From the NCBI GenBank assembly GCA_009663005.1, contig CM018912.1, positions 12,301,271-12,311,270 of the forward strand: a DNA stretch of 10,000 bases, given 5' to 3'. A program made the position numbers and the translations under genes. Positions 1 through 9,098 of this stretch are shown here, piece by piece. The notes under the pieces were generated by a model. It ran no database searches. It worked only from the letters and a program-made list of their open reading frames with translations, and had not been told where the DNA came from. This stretch comes from Actinidia chinensis (lineage: Eukaryota; Streptophyta; Magnoliopsida; Ericales; Actinidiaceae). Within the stretch, counting starts at the first letter, position 1, and each line of letters opens with the position of its first letter.

Positions 1-118
1 CTTAGCTTAGCTTGTACAACTATAGACACTTCTCTCGAATGTTTGTGATTGATTAAACAAGCCCCTAATCGTTAAATATGACACGTCGCGAAATATTTCC
101 AATGAACATAACCTTTCA
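1..118 (-). repeat. 3' LTR, partial (start of U3 only)
   Basis: This stretch aligns with about 9202-9329 at the outer end of the 5' LTR, sharing for example GTACAACTAT, CACTTCTCT and GAATGTTTGTGATTGA. On the minus strand the LTR begins TGAAAGG at 118, directly after the polypurine tract, giving the expected TG terminus. The rest of the LTR (about 950 bp) and the left target-site copy lie outside the window. The two copies differ by numerous one-base indels and several substitutions, an unusually indel-heavy difference for two LTRs. Confidence 0.9.
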
Positions 119-132
119 ATCTCCCCCTTTGG
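119..132 (-). other. Polypurine tract (plus-strand primer site)
   Basis: The minus strand reads CCAAAGGGGGAGAT and abuts the TG start of the 3' LTR at 118. The RNase H-resistant purine run primes plus-strand DNA synthesis. The form AAAGGGGGAGA is characteristic of SIRE-type Copia elements. Its exact placement at the LTR border fixes the left LTR boundary. Confidence 0.88.
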
Positions 133-250
133 CATTTCGTGATCAAAACCTCACTATCTAATACGATACAAAAAAAAATTATCCACACTAAAATCACTCA
201 CACTCTTCATACTATATCCCGGCAATAAACGACACCGATCAAGTGTGGGG

Positions 251-265
251 TCTCCCCCTTTTTGG
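251..265 (-). other. Second polypurine-tract-like motif
   Basis: The minus strand reads CCAAAAAGGGGGAGA, nearly the same as the terminal polypurine tract about 130 bp further on in element sense. It lies in non-coding sequence after the extra ORF. It could be a duplicated plus-strand priming site or a relic of a duplicated 3' end. From memory, related elements carry extra GGGGGAGA motifs upstream of the 3' LTR; I did not check this. Confidence 0.7.
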
Positions 266-399
266 AAGAAATTGACAAACTCATGCGTGGGCGAGAATTA
301 ACAAAGAAACAAAAAAACTGAGTAGTCCCAAGTCCAAGAGCCATCGATAAAAACCAACAGTAGCAGAAGTGAACTTGGTACAGAAAAATTCCAACATTT

Positions 400-1738
400 A
401 TGCCATTAGATCAAAGTGAATCGGGGATACCGAAGACGCAAAGTAGCAATAGTGTAAAACTTAAACTAACCCTAGTGCTGACAGCTACAAAGCGCAAAAA
501 AAAAAAAACTGCCACAAGAACATCCAGATCACTGCTCGGGGTTCGAAAGCTCTGTATGAACTCCTTGACATCAGTAATGAATTCGGTGTGACGCTGTGAC
601 AAAGGCTGATAGGGTATCACGGACGACTTCAGGGGTGGGGGTCAGTCCTGGCGCTCAGCATGGTCAATCAACCGGCTCATGAACAGTCCAAGTTGCCGGT
701 CCAGGTGTAAAATCTTGTGAATCTATCGTATGGTTGCAACCAAGAATACATGGTGGGGTTGGTTTGTAATGGCTGAGGCAGAACAAGTAGAGGAAGCAGC
801 GGTGGATCCGTCAAGGGAGATGAATCACATGGGGAGGAGGATCTCATCGTTGGCAAGGCACCAAGCTCCACAGTATGAAGGCCGCAGCTAGGATGAGAGC
901 AGCAACACAAGATGAGCTTGTTAACAAAGAGTCCCTAACGAGTGATGGGCTTGCCGTAGGAATGCGGGTGTCTGAACGCATGTACAATCTGATGACCTCC
1001 AGAATGAATTATCCCAATCCGAACGAAAACCGCATTGTATGTTTTTTCAAAGAAGATGCAGAATCAGGTTGAACATCAAACGCCCCAAATCGATAGGAAG
1101 ATTGGTAACTATGGCATGCATAAACCGGCCGACCTCGTCACCTCACTCACATGAGATGTGCACTGGAATAGATGACAGATGACATGATGAAACTCGAAAG
1201 ACATCCTTCAAGTCTTTCTACTTGAAAGGTACCCGGATGGCAATTACCTACAGACGCCGTAGTAACTGAGCCAAAGATCTTTGGATGGAGGAGTACCAGA
1301 AGGAGGGATAATGAAAACCAACTCGATCAGGTGGAGACGGAGGAATGAGGAGAGTGAACCACAGATAGTAGAGATGGACAAATCTAAACGTTCCCTAACA
1401 ATAGGTTTTTTAAAGTCCCACCTCCTTGTCCGTCCCATAATATTGGCTAAAATTCTCGGACCAGTTCAGACATCAACACCTTCAGGGACGGCCATGCGTT
1501 CCTAACCCTTTGATGGCAGTACTGAACATCACTGTGTCAAAGAACTCTCCACAGAACACCCCTATTGATGAAGACCGGACGGAATGAAAATAACGATTAA
1601 AACGGGCCTCAACCTCAGAATTGGGTCTAAATTTGTGGGTATCAAGAGCCATCATAAAAGGAACTCTCTGTGGACGAGGGTAGAGGACCACTCAGCCACC
1701 CCTCGTTCGAGGCCTCTTCCGGTTTTGTGGAGCGACAT
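400..1738 (-). pseudogene. Extra (env-position) ORF, putative plant transposon protein-like, broken
   Basis: This lies between pol and the 3' LTR, where SIRE/Maximus elements carry an additional ORF, often called env-like. A possible start ATG is at 1738-1736. Open minus-strand pieces follow at 1691-1482 (includes NSEVEARFNRYFHS), 1438-1244 (includes RERLDLSISTICGSLSS), about 1140-1070 (includes DEVGRFMHAIVTNLPIDLGR), 910-677 and 620-411, in differing frames. Alternating aromatic and charged blocks followed by a 'LDLS...I' block resemble proteins annotated 'putative plant transposon protein' (Pfam PF20167 as I recall it), moderate confidence. I see no convincing signal peptide and no proof of an envelope function; the function of this family is not established. 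At least four frame changes separate the pieces. The end near 400 is approximate. Confidence 0.6.
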
Positions 1739-2320
1739 GAAGGGCAAGAGAAAGACAAAAATTAATTCCTAGTCCAGGCAGATGCCTAGCCCAACAAACA
1801 ACCCGAAAAAAAAAAAACTAAAAATAACTAAAAATCCAATCCCTAATTGAAAATTAAACCAAATTAAGCATCAATTAACCCAACACGCAGCAAAAGTTAC
1901 ACCCAAAAGAAGAAGGATTGAAAAAAGAAAGAGGGCCGAGTCAGACAAACCAACCTAGCGAACCCTAACACAAGTGAAAAAACAGAAATCCGCGAGAGAA
2001 AGTAAAAATTACCTAGATTGTAACGAAAATGGCAAGGAGAGAGAGCAATATGAGTCCGGATCTACTAACGAACCGGCGCTAGGAGAAGACCAAGAGTCGC
2101 TGGAGCGAGAGGAGGAGACGACAGACCAAAGAAAATAGAAAACAAAATAACAGAGGCGTCCTTAATACTCGCCCAGTTAGTCGATGTCGCGGGAGCAGAG
2201 GGGTCCCTCGAGGAACCAGCGAGCGAAGCATAGAAACAGCGAGAGAAGTGAAACCATCGAGCTGACTTTTGATACTTCGCGGGACCGGAACCCGCGAGAG
2301 ACACCAAATTTTTTTTTTTA
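1739..2320 (-). other. Non-coding leader of the extra ORF with GC-rich U3-like patch
   Basis: This is about 580 bp between the spacer and the likely ATG of the extra ORF. In element sense it starts GC-rich (2310-2060, with TCGC and CCCGCGA words) and becomes T-rich, with pyrimidine runs at about 1928-1905 and 1818-1806. The overlapping open frames at 2354-2065 are low-complexity (rich in L, S, R and P), and I do not believe they are coding. AACCCTAA on the plus strand at 1961-1968 matches the telo-box core. A spliced or internally promoted transcript for the downstream ORF is possible but only inferred; no TATA box is visible. Confidence 0.5.
2277..2297. repeat. Perfect 7-bp-arm GC hairpin
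   Basis: TCGCGGG at 2277-2283 and CCCGCGA at 2291-2297 are perfect inverted copies around the loop ACCGGAA. The stem has the same core as the repeated TCCCGCGA words of the U3. It could form a stable RNA or DNA hairpin in the leader of the extra ORF. No function can be assigned. Confidence 0.75.
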
Positions 2321-3204
2321 ACAATAAAAATCTAAAACTATCCCATAATTCCATTAATGCAAAAGAATAATCATAAAATGGTAGAGGCCAAAAAAAAAAA
2401 ATTCAACTAATATGACTAAGAAAGGACATTCCAAAGACAAGAATAGACAAAGATGAGACAAATCACATTAGCAGCCATGAATTGAAGAGGCCAACACCGT
2501 GAATCAATGTGATATAGATCCTAAAAACAAGATCTAGGGCACAGTTCAAATGGGATCTCAGCTTTATCATTGCGCACTAGAAGTCAACCCCTCATGAGAT
2601 CACCAATGGTGATCTTAAATATTTTTGTTCACAACCGATAACTTCCCAACCCGATTTCTCCAATTTGTACACGCATATGAATGTAGTGAACTCGTAGAAA
2701 TGGCGGCTTTCACACAAGTAAACAGGTAGCCATCACCTTTTGTCACATAACTCAGTAACTTCTCTCACTCACGGTGTCCTTTCCATCCAATGAACCATAA
2801 TTTTTTTATTTTATTTTATTTTTTTTAAGGATGCATGTTCATGGTCAATCTAGATCATACATACAAGAAAATCATCCTTATAACTTTTGCAAATCGATCA
2901 GAACTAACGGATGCCATATTCGAAGAGATCGCTTGTGAAGAACTTCAAAGCGTCGTGACTTGGAAATATGACTATGCTCATCATGACACTTGACATTTTC
3001 CCTTACCAATTCACAAAATCATATTAGAGACAATTTATTATACCCAACTCCGCCAGATTTCAAGAAGAGGATTGCAAGAATGGAAAATGTAAATCATGCA
3101 ATAGTAAAGAGATGTCACACACTGCACTGTCATATGGCTTAAGAAAAAAGTAAAAGCTCTAAGAACCACTCAGCTCCACCCCAACCATACACAACTACTC
3201 GCGA
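2321..3204 (-). other. Non-coding spacer between pol and the extra ORF
   Basis: This stretch of about 880 bp has no ORF or protein homology that I can recognise on either strand. It holds A/T homopolymers (runs near 2391-2402 and 2803-2827) and a perfect 8-bp-arm palindrome with a one-base centre, GATCACCAATGGTGATC, at 2598-2614. Spacers of this kind occur between pol and the extra ORF in SIRE-like elements. Nothing suggests a nested insertion, although the left part could hide one. Confidence 0.6.
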
Positions 3205-3909
3205 GAACAGACTCCTAGTGATTTCCTGAAAAACTCAATCTAAGAGTTTCAGAGGTTTAAGTTGAAAAAAATAGGTCAACAAGTTGATTTTCAGTGGATA
3301 ATGTGCTCAGTGAGATACTTTCTCTCGACTAGCTCAACGAATGAAATAATATCGAGTATCAATAATGCTTAGTGCGAGAATGTTGAACCGGTTTTTAGAA
3401 AAATACTAATGGAACTCATATTTGTCACAAAACAAAGTCTATGACATCTTGCTTTTAAACCATAGTCCACTTAACATTGTTTTCATCCCAAGCAATTGAG
3501 TACAACCACTTCCAGCAGCGATGTATTCGACTTTTTTTTTTCCCCCAAAGCAGTGTGAAAACAGCCAAGAAAATGGAATTCTGTTTTTTACTAAGCCATG
3601 CAACTAATTGTTGCTTACATAAAAACACCCCCAGAGGTGCTTTTTACATCATCGGCAGATCCGCCCCAGTCGGCCATCAGTGATCCAGCAATATTGCATT
3701 TTGTGTCTAAGGTAAACCAAAATCCCATGATCACCGGTTTCCATTGACATATTTTAATATACGTTCCACAGCAAACAAATGTGCTCTTTTGGACAGCTTA
3801 AAACGGGCACAAATACCAACACTAAATGCAATTCAGGTCTACTTGCAATTAAGTTAAGTAAAGTAAGCTACCAATCAGGCTCCGATAGAGGGTTTGGTCA
3901 ACATCCTTT
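3205..3909 (-). pseudogene. pol: Pol: RNase H domain, broken
   Basis: RNase H degrades the RNA strand of the RNA:DNA hybrid during reverse transcription. In order on the minus strand: the RT-RNase H linker KDVDQTLYRSLIGSLLYLT (3909-3853); ADWGGSADDVKSTSGGVF (3674-3621), which carries the first catalytic Asp and the Copia STSGG signature; EYIAAGSGCTQLL near 3528-3489, with the catalytic Glu kept; FCDK near 3431, where families usually have CDN; and STENQLVDLFF (about 3298-3266), the usual pol C-terminal motif. The blocks sit in different frames, with stops between them, and a run of nine or more T's near 3532-3541 (plus strand) disrupts the reading just before EYIAAG. Pol ends near 3205; the exact stop cannot be fixed. 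Confidence 0.88.
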
Positions 3910-4640
3910 CCTGGGAATCCTTACTTACTTAAGACTAGGTGCTCATGGGAGTTCCCTAGCATGTTTAAGCGTTTTTAGCTCAAACCTGTAGTTTACTAGG
4001 TCTGTGGCATACTTGGATTGATAGGGAGAGGAAAGAATAAAATGCCTCTGTCTGTCTGAGTGGACTTGCAACCCTAGACAATAACTTAACTCTCCCATCA
4101 TACTCATCTCAAAATTGTGACTCTTCATATGTTCAGAAAAATTATAGCAAGTTTTCACAAGTAGATCCAAACACATATCTCACATAGATTTGAGCATAAG
4201 AATGATGTTTAGATTCTTTTTTTATGAACAAGTTTTATCAACTCCCCCTCGGGTATAAGTTCAGAGTTGTAACAAAAATGTTGTTGGGTCAACCGCTCAT
4301 ACCCGTGGCTCGAGGGAGCTTGTTTCAGCCCATACAGTGCCTTTTTGAGTGTGTACACCTGGATCCTGATCTATGTCTTACAAAATCCTTTTGTGGTGTT
4401 TTTTTCAATCATAGGCGGTGTCTCTTATAGAATAGCGCGCGGTTCAAAAGCACCTTTACATCCATTTGGATGAGTCTAAAGCCTAGAGCAAGCTATGGCA
4501 AGTAGAATGCGAACAGACTCCAACCCTTGTCAACCGGTGCAAATGTTTTCATCAAAGCTATTCTTCGATTTGTTTGTATCCCTAGAAACAAGTCTTGCCT
4601 TGTTTCTAGTGTAGTCCCAAATTAATCAGATTTATTTTTG
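3910..4640 (-). pseudogene. pol: Pol: reverse transcriptase domain, YVDD box lost
   Basis: The RT copies element RNA into cDNA inside the particle. Recognisable blocks on the minus strand: TRNKARLVS (4610-4585); QMDVK with the first catalytic Asp (4468-4454); KKALYGLKQAP (about 4350-4316), a Copia RT hallmark; AQIYVRYVFGSTC (4195-4157), where the family has YVDD followed by a short hydrophobic run; and an open segment 4176-3943 with MKSHNFEMSMMGELSYCLGLQVHS and YQSKYATDLV, the Copia thumb region. The catalytic pair is replaced by R-Y and the stretch is one codon short, so this RT would be inactive as read. Several frameshifts occur, for example after QMDVK and after KQAP. Confidence 0.93.
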
Positions 4641-6099
4641 AATAATCCATTTGGTACTATCACATTCACATTATTGGGCCTAGGAACGGTCCACACATCA
4701 TTACGAAGAAATTGATTTAACTCTCTTCATGCATAGCAGTTATCCAGTATTCATCAGTTAATGCTTCTTTCACATTTTTGGTAAATAGGGAAGTTACAAG
4801 GATCATTTTCCTCATTCCGTACCTGACTCCTTATTTTTTCATCATTGGTGCTAAGACATATCCATCAGTTGCCTTAATGGATGATTCAATTTTACTTTGG
4901 CTGATGGTTCAAGATTATTTCCATGTTCATTCTTCATTATTGTCCATATGTTGGCATCATCACATTTTCATTTTGTTCCTCTCTTCTGCTGTTCAGAGTC
5001 TCCACTATCTGAATCAGAAAACCATCAAGCAACCATTAGTGTGAACCAAAAGCATCATCAATACAACGTTTATTGATCCATCCACAGTAAGATTACGCAA
5101 GTATACCTACGATAAGCTCTACTGTTAAAAGAATATCTAAAGAAAACTCCTCTCCTAACGAGAATCAATTTACCTAGATTGCGTCTCTCATCGGGGGCTC
5201 AAGGATATGGGCACTTACTTCCGAATACTCTGAATTATTCACCACTTAGGCGCTTTTTTACCTTTCCAGTTCATTGGTGTCTGTTTGTTAGCCCACTCTC
5301 AATAGACACGATTTGCAAAATAGCAAGCTGTAGATTACAGCCTCAGCCCCAAATTTTTGAGCACTTCTTCCCATGAAGCATCACGGTTATGCCATTTCCT
5401 AAATGGTGAGCTCATTTTTTCCTTTCCCCCTACCCCATTTCTGTTGCGGTGTCTTTTGGCGCAGAAAATTCATGGTCGTATGCCTGCTTATCACAAAATT
5501 TCGCACCAAACTCAACTTACTCAAATTCCTTACACATGATCCGTACGAATTCGTCGAATCATGTCAATTTTTGAGCCCTTTTCCCCCCTGCATCTTTAAA
5601 CACAGCTCGAATACAGAGGAAAGTAATTAGATTTCTCACAATAAAGTTAACCCATGGTGAATCTAGAAAATCATCCCTGCAAACAAAGATGTAACTTCTT
5701 TACCACCATTCTCTTCTGTTTGCGTTTGGACCCATCAGTCCATATGAACATATTTCAAGCGTTTTTGATGTTGTAATATCTTCACTTTCTTGTGTTGTAG
5801 ACTAATTTGTTTCCAAGTGACATGGTCCACAGACCACAATTAGTGATTTTTTCTAGTTTTTGGAATCCCGATGGTTCGAGAGGCGAATCTAGACCAGTCA
5901 TTAAGCTTGACACATGAACCAAGCCTTGGGCCTAACTCGTCTCACCAAATTTGCAGAATTACAAAAAATCACGGCCTGATATAATCCCATAGCAATGATA
6001 TAGAGGTGCGTGCACTTTCCTTACTAACACGTACCATCTTTCATCAAAAATGGAGCATTCTGTTTTATAAAATTATACTTGATTGGACATCACATATTT
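4641..6099 (-). pseudogene. pol: Pol: pre-integrase zinc region and integrase, broken
   Basis: Integrase inserts the cDNA into host DNA. Evidence on the minus strand: the zinc-binding end of the N-terminal domain, TGT GGA CCA TGT (CGPC) at 5831-5820, followed by VYNTRKVKILQHQKRLKYVHMD, in which the first core Asp is the codon at 5740-5738 and the next codon is a TGA stop (5737-5735). IRTDH with the second core Asp is at 5550-5536. CAACAGAAATGGGGTA (about 5446-5431) is the QQNGV-type motif before the catalytic Glu; a G-run indel there disturbs the Glu reading. The C-terminal GVFFRYSFNSRAYRRYT (5150-5100) matches the Copia 'GYS.NSRAYR' block. From 5050 to 4641 is a poorly conserved linker to RT with only scattered similarity. 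The reading frame changes repeatedly. Confidence 0.92.
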
Positions 6100-6499
6100 G
6101 ACTTATGCCATTTTAGGTTACTTTTAACCCTTCAAGTAGCAACACAATCATAAGAATAGGAGTGAACCAGTATAGCTTTATGCTTCCCTTTCCTATCACT
6201 TTAGACGTGCTTCCGTCTCCAAACGTGACTGAACCTCCCTCAACTTTTGTCACACTAGGCCATAGAATAATTTTCATTTCCAACTATGTCTAGAACACCC
6301 ACTATTTAGATACCAACGTTAAGATTGTTATCTTTTAGTGGGCAGTTGTGAGCAACAAATCCCCCTAACTCTTCTATGCCTTATCCATACAGCTTAGTTT
6401 TGAACATTTACATGCGTAGTTGAAGATTATTTATTCGAGCATCTGACCATTGTATAATTTACCTTGAAAATTGTACGATCTAACGTAGTTTCATAGGTA
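6100..6499 (-). pseudogene. pol: Pol: aspartic protease region, active-site Asp changed
   Basis: The protease cleaves the gag-pol polyprotein. WYLNSGCS is read at 6315-6292 on the minus strand; in Copia proteases this is W-Y-x-D-S-G-C-S/A, so the catalytic Asp reads Asn (codon AAT). Downstream, VEGGSVTFGDGSTSKVIGKGS (about 6245-6188) is the conserved 'FGDG..  .  .GKG' block that follows the protease in Copia pol and leads into the pre-integrase region. At least two frame changes lie between the triad and the FGDG block. Confidence 0.88.
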
Positions 6500-8200
6500 A
6501 ACATATCACATTTAGGACACTTTGGCTTAATGTGACATCTTATACCACATTATAACATGTATGAACAAAGTGAGACAAAGTTATAAACACTGCTTTGGGA
6601 ACAATTTTGACGGATTACTCCTTTGTGGTTGCCTTTGACACAGTACATTTGTCCACATATCCAATCCATGAGTATAACCCTATGCTTCTGATTTCAGCCA
6701 AACTTTCCTCAAAGAAGAAAGCCCTTGCTTCGTACTTTTTTGAAGTCAGATGTGATTTCATAGAGATCAATTTCAAGTTCTCAGAATTTTTTTCGTCAAA
6801 GAATCTTCTAGTTACCTTCTCTATCAGATGCATCTTCTTAGAAATACTCACTTTGTCAAGCAGAGTCATTGATACTTTTTAACTTGTTGATTCCACTTTA
6901 CCATCTTATTACCATGTGCTTAAAGAGTCAATTTCCGCAAAGCTTCTTTCAGTTTCTTACTCAGTTTCATTTTTACTTCAACAGCTTGTATGACTCTTTG
7001 TACAGTTGAATTGTATGCTTGTTGCAATCACCATTTTTTCTTTATCATATTCTGCCAAATCTTGGGACCCAATTTTCTCATCTGATTCTCTGAGATTATC
7101 ATTTTCGATGAATTCCTTTAGAAGATCTCTAAGATATATTTTTCATCATGTGATAAGCCTAAAAAGCCGTAAAGTTTTCATTTCATCATCATCATCTGAT
7201 TCCTCTTCATTCTCTGAGTCACTCCACAAGTTCCAGTCAAACCTATGTTTTCCCTTGGTTTCTTTTTTTATTAACATTCGCAGCAATATGCCCAAAGCCA
7301 TGACATTCAAAACATGTCTTTTGACTTGACGTATCAGTTATTTTTTTGTCTGCACAAACTATTACTTTTATAATAGATTTTTCTGAACTTATTCCAATAT
7401 GAATAGGGGGGAACGCTTGTGTGTTATATTGAAAAATCCTGTTAAATTTTTTAACAAAGAAAGCCATCTCCTCAAGCTAATATCTAGTCAACAATCCATT
7501 TACGCTCCTTGTTTTGTTCTTTATAGAGCTTAGAGCACTTCCTTTAACCCTTTTTGGTTGTCGAAAATTTACTCATAATTTTGGTAGTGATCCTACTAAA
7601 GTCCCTCTACTTTCATGGCATCAACATCCTTACTTTCCTCTATAGCATTAACCTTGGACTTGAAATCTCTCAAGGTACTGATCTCCAAATTTTTCTAACA
7701 AATTTTTTTGAAGGAGAGATTTGTTCACCAGGTGAAACTTGATTGACGATGTCACTTAGTTGTTAAAAGTAGAATTTGATCAAGTTTTCATCATCTTCCA
7801 TTCTTAAAGTTTCAAAAGCTTAGTCAAACGCTGAAGTTTGGCCAATTTACAGTAGATGGTCCCTCATGGGTAACCCTGTAAAAGTATCCCAGCCTCTTTA
7901 GCAAGTTCACATTGTGAGATTTTACGAAACTCTTCAGCTGTGACCCCGTTAAATATAGCCCATTAATGGCTCTTTGCTATTCCAATCACAGTTGTCATAT
8001 TCAACCTAAATCCAGTCCGAAACATCCTTTTGGAGTTATTTTGTTCATCAGTAACAACTTGGGTGGCTTCCAGCTTTTGACAACTGCTTGCCATACTCGT
8101 TTCATCTATAGACTTAAGAAACGCCCTCATGTTGGCTTTCCAATAAGAATGGTTACCCATCAATAAGGTGCCTGAATGAAGAACTACCTTCCCTAGGTAA
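6500..8200 (-). pseudogene. gag: Gag: capsid and nucleocapsid with two zinc knuckles, broken
   Basis: Gag forms the virus-like particle and binds element RNA. On the minus strand: SYWKANMRAFLKSIDE (8148-8101) is the typical Copia gag N-terminus; AIFNGVTAEEFRKISQCELAKEA (about 7965-7890) matches the UBN2-type gag region; knuckle 1, CFECHGFGHIAANV (7314-7273), is one codon short and lacks the final Cys in frame; an acidic block WSDSENEEESDDDDEMKT follows (about 7230-7175); then a charged segment with open stretch 6869-6615; then knuckle 2, a CX2CX4HX4C pattern (6557-6517), whose first two Cys are separated by a one-base deletion. The first in-frame ATG is at 8163, but similarity (EGSSSFR) begins upstream near 8200 without an ATG, so the original start is probably lost. 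Plus-strand ORFs across this region are antisense shadows. Confidence 0.92.
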
Positions 8201-8242
8201 ATTCTAGATATAGACTATCAGGATCTTACTTTTTTTTTTAAG

Positions 8243-8260
8243 TGTCCTCTTTGATACCAA
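8243..8260 (-). other. Primer-binding site, initiator Met tRNA type
   Basis: The minus strand reads TTGGTATCAAAGAGGACA starting one base inside the 5' LTR end. TGGTATCA matches the complement of the 3' end of plant initiator methionine tRNA, the usual primer for Copia; the bases after it diverge from the usual TGGTATCAGAGC. This site sets the right boundary of the interior. Confidence 0.85.
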
Positions 8261-8288
8261 TTGAAAAAACGATAGTCTTGATCTTATT

Positions 8289-8294
8289 TTTATT
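8289..8294 (-). terminator. Polyadenylation signal AATAAA in the LTR
   Basis: The minus strand reads GGAATAAAAATAAG at this place, downstream of the TATA box and about 27 bp before the LTR end. In the 3' LTR copy the same signal would direct cleavage and polyadenylation of the genomic RNA. The position suits an R/U5 boundary near the LTR end, but that boundary is inferred. Confidence 0.5.
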
Positions 8295-8755
8295 CCAGGA
8301 TCTAAATACGACAATATCAATTAATGAGCACACTTTGAGCATTTGTAGAAGTCACCATAGAAACAAACAACCAGCCAGTAAGATGCACACGATAAAGTTT
8401 ACCGTGGAAACCTAAAAGGGAGAAAAACACGTGTCACTCTCCGGACAGAGATCATGCACTATCACAAAAGTCCAGACGTTTACAAGGACTCTTCAATCCA
8501 CCCTTTATCATCGTCTTGATCCGATGATTGAGAAGATCTAGCTCGTATCCATGATCACCGTCTCTCGTGGCTTGATCACTCAGATCCCCTTAGAACGGAT
8601 TTTCACAACCTTGAAACTTTCTTCAAGGATTTCGGTTTTCGCAATACGATTGATGAAGATCTGTTCTAATCATTATTTCTGAGCTCTTTTGATCAGTAGA
8701 AAAACTTCTCTTTCTCTATTGATACAGCAGCTCAGATACCATGATTTGAAACATA

Positions 8756-8759
<4 letters not shown>

Positions 8760-8769
<10 letters not shown>
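8760..8769 (-). promoter_or_regulatory. LTR promoter TATA box
   Basis: The minus strand reads TATAAAAAGC, a good plant TATA box, about 500 bp before the end of the LTR. Transcription would start roughly 25-35 bp downstream, near 8730, defining the start of R. It is the only strong TATA box in the LTR that I noticed. Confidence 0.7.

Positions 8770-8777
<8 letters not shown>

Positions 8778-8787
<10 letters not shown>
8778..8787. promoter_or_regulatory. Telo-box motif AAACCCTAAA
   Basis: The plus strand reads AAACCCTAAA (minus TTTAGGGTTT), just upstream of the TATA box in element sense. This is the plant telo-box, known from promoters of ribosomal-protein and cell-cycle genes and as a recruiting site for telomere-repeat-binding factors and Polycomb. 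The match is exact; regulatory use here is inferred. Confidence 0.6.
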
Positions 8788-8788
<1 letters not shown>

Positions 8789-8845
8789 TCGCAGATCCCG
8801 TCGCTGCGATTTGTGCATCTCGCTCCCCGCAAGGATCCCTCTAGA

Positions 8846-9098
8846 TCCCGCGACGTCTGTCGCTCCCGCTAAGAAATCCAGCGACATCCCGGCGAATTCT
8901 GTTGACAACTCCAGGCTCTCGCTTCTCCCTGTGTAAACTCAAGTCGCATCCCGAGACATCTCGCGAGACCCGTCGCTTCCCGCGACTATCCAGGGGCGGA
9001 GAGTCCCGCGAATAACTTCTTTCAGATGCAAACTCCAGCTTCTCTGTTAAATCTTCATTCAGTCCCGCGACAGTCTCTCACCTTTGTCGCTCCCGCGA
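8846..9098. repeat. Array of dispersed TCCCGCGA words in the U3
   Basis: TCCCGCGA occurs exactly at 8846-8853, 8978-8985, 9004-9011, 9063-9070 and 9091-9098, with near copies such as TCCCGCTA at 8864-8871 and many GTCGC/GCGAC partners between them. Spacing is irregular (132, 26, 59 and 28 bp), so this is not a simple tandem array. It sits upstream of the telo-box and TATA box, where enhancer repeats lie in other LTRs. Confidence 0.75.

Noticed and set aside
2065..2354. Two overlapping minus-strand ORFs of 80 and 91 residues
   Set aside because: They share one low-complexity GC-rich stretch in different frames, start at no recognised motif and match no pol or extra-ORF block. They are better read as the leader of the extra ORF.
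4778..5044. 88-residue hydrophobic plus-strand ORF resembling a membrane protein
   Set aside because: It is antisense to the integrase-RT linker of pol. Its hydrophobicity comes from T-rich complementary sequence.
6595..6882. 95-residue plus-strand ORF
   Set aside because: It is antisense to the charged C-terminal part of gag (minus 6869-6615), which fits the element's gene order; the product is low-complexity.
7006..7329. 107-residue plus-strand ORF, the longest in the window
   Set aside because: It is antisense to the gag region holding knuckle 1 and the acidic block. Its Ser- and Phe-rich product mirrors the minus-strand acidic Asp/Glu codons, so it is a shadow.
8243..8260. tRNA-like match (TTGGTATCA)
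   Set aside because: It is only the primer-binding site complementary to a tRNA 3' end; no cloverleaf or internal promoter boxes surround it.
8846..9098. CRISPR-like or satellite array
   Set aside because: The repeated words are only eight bases, irregularly spaced and inside an LTR; there is no long repeat-spacer periodicity.
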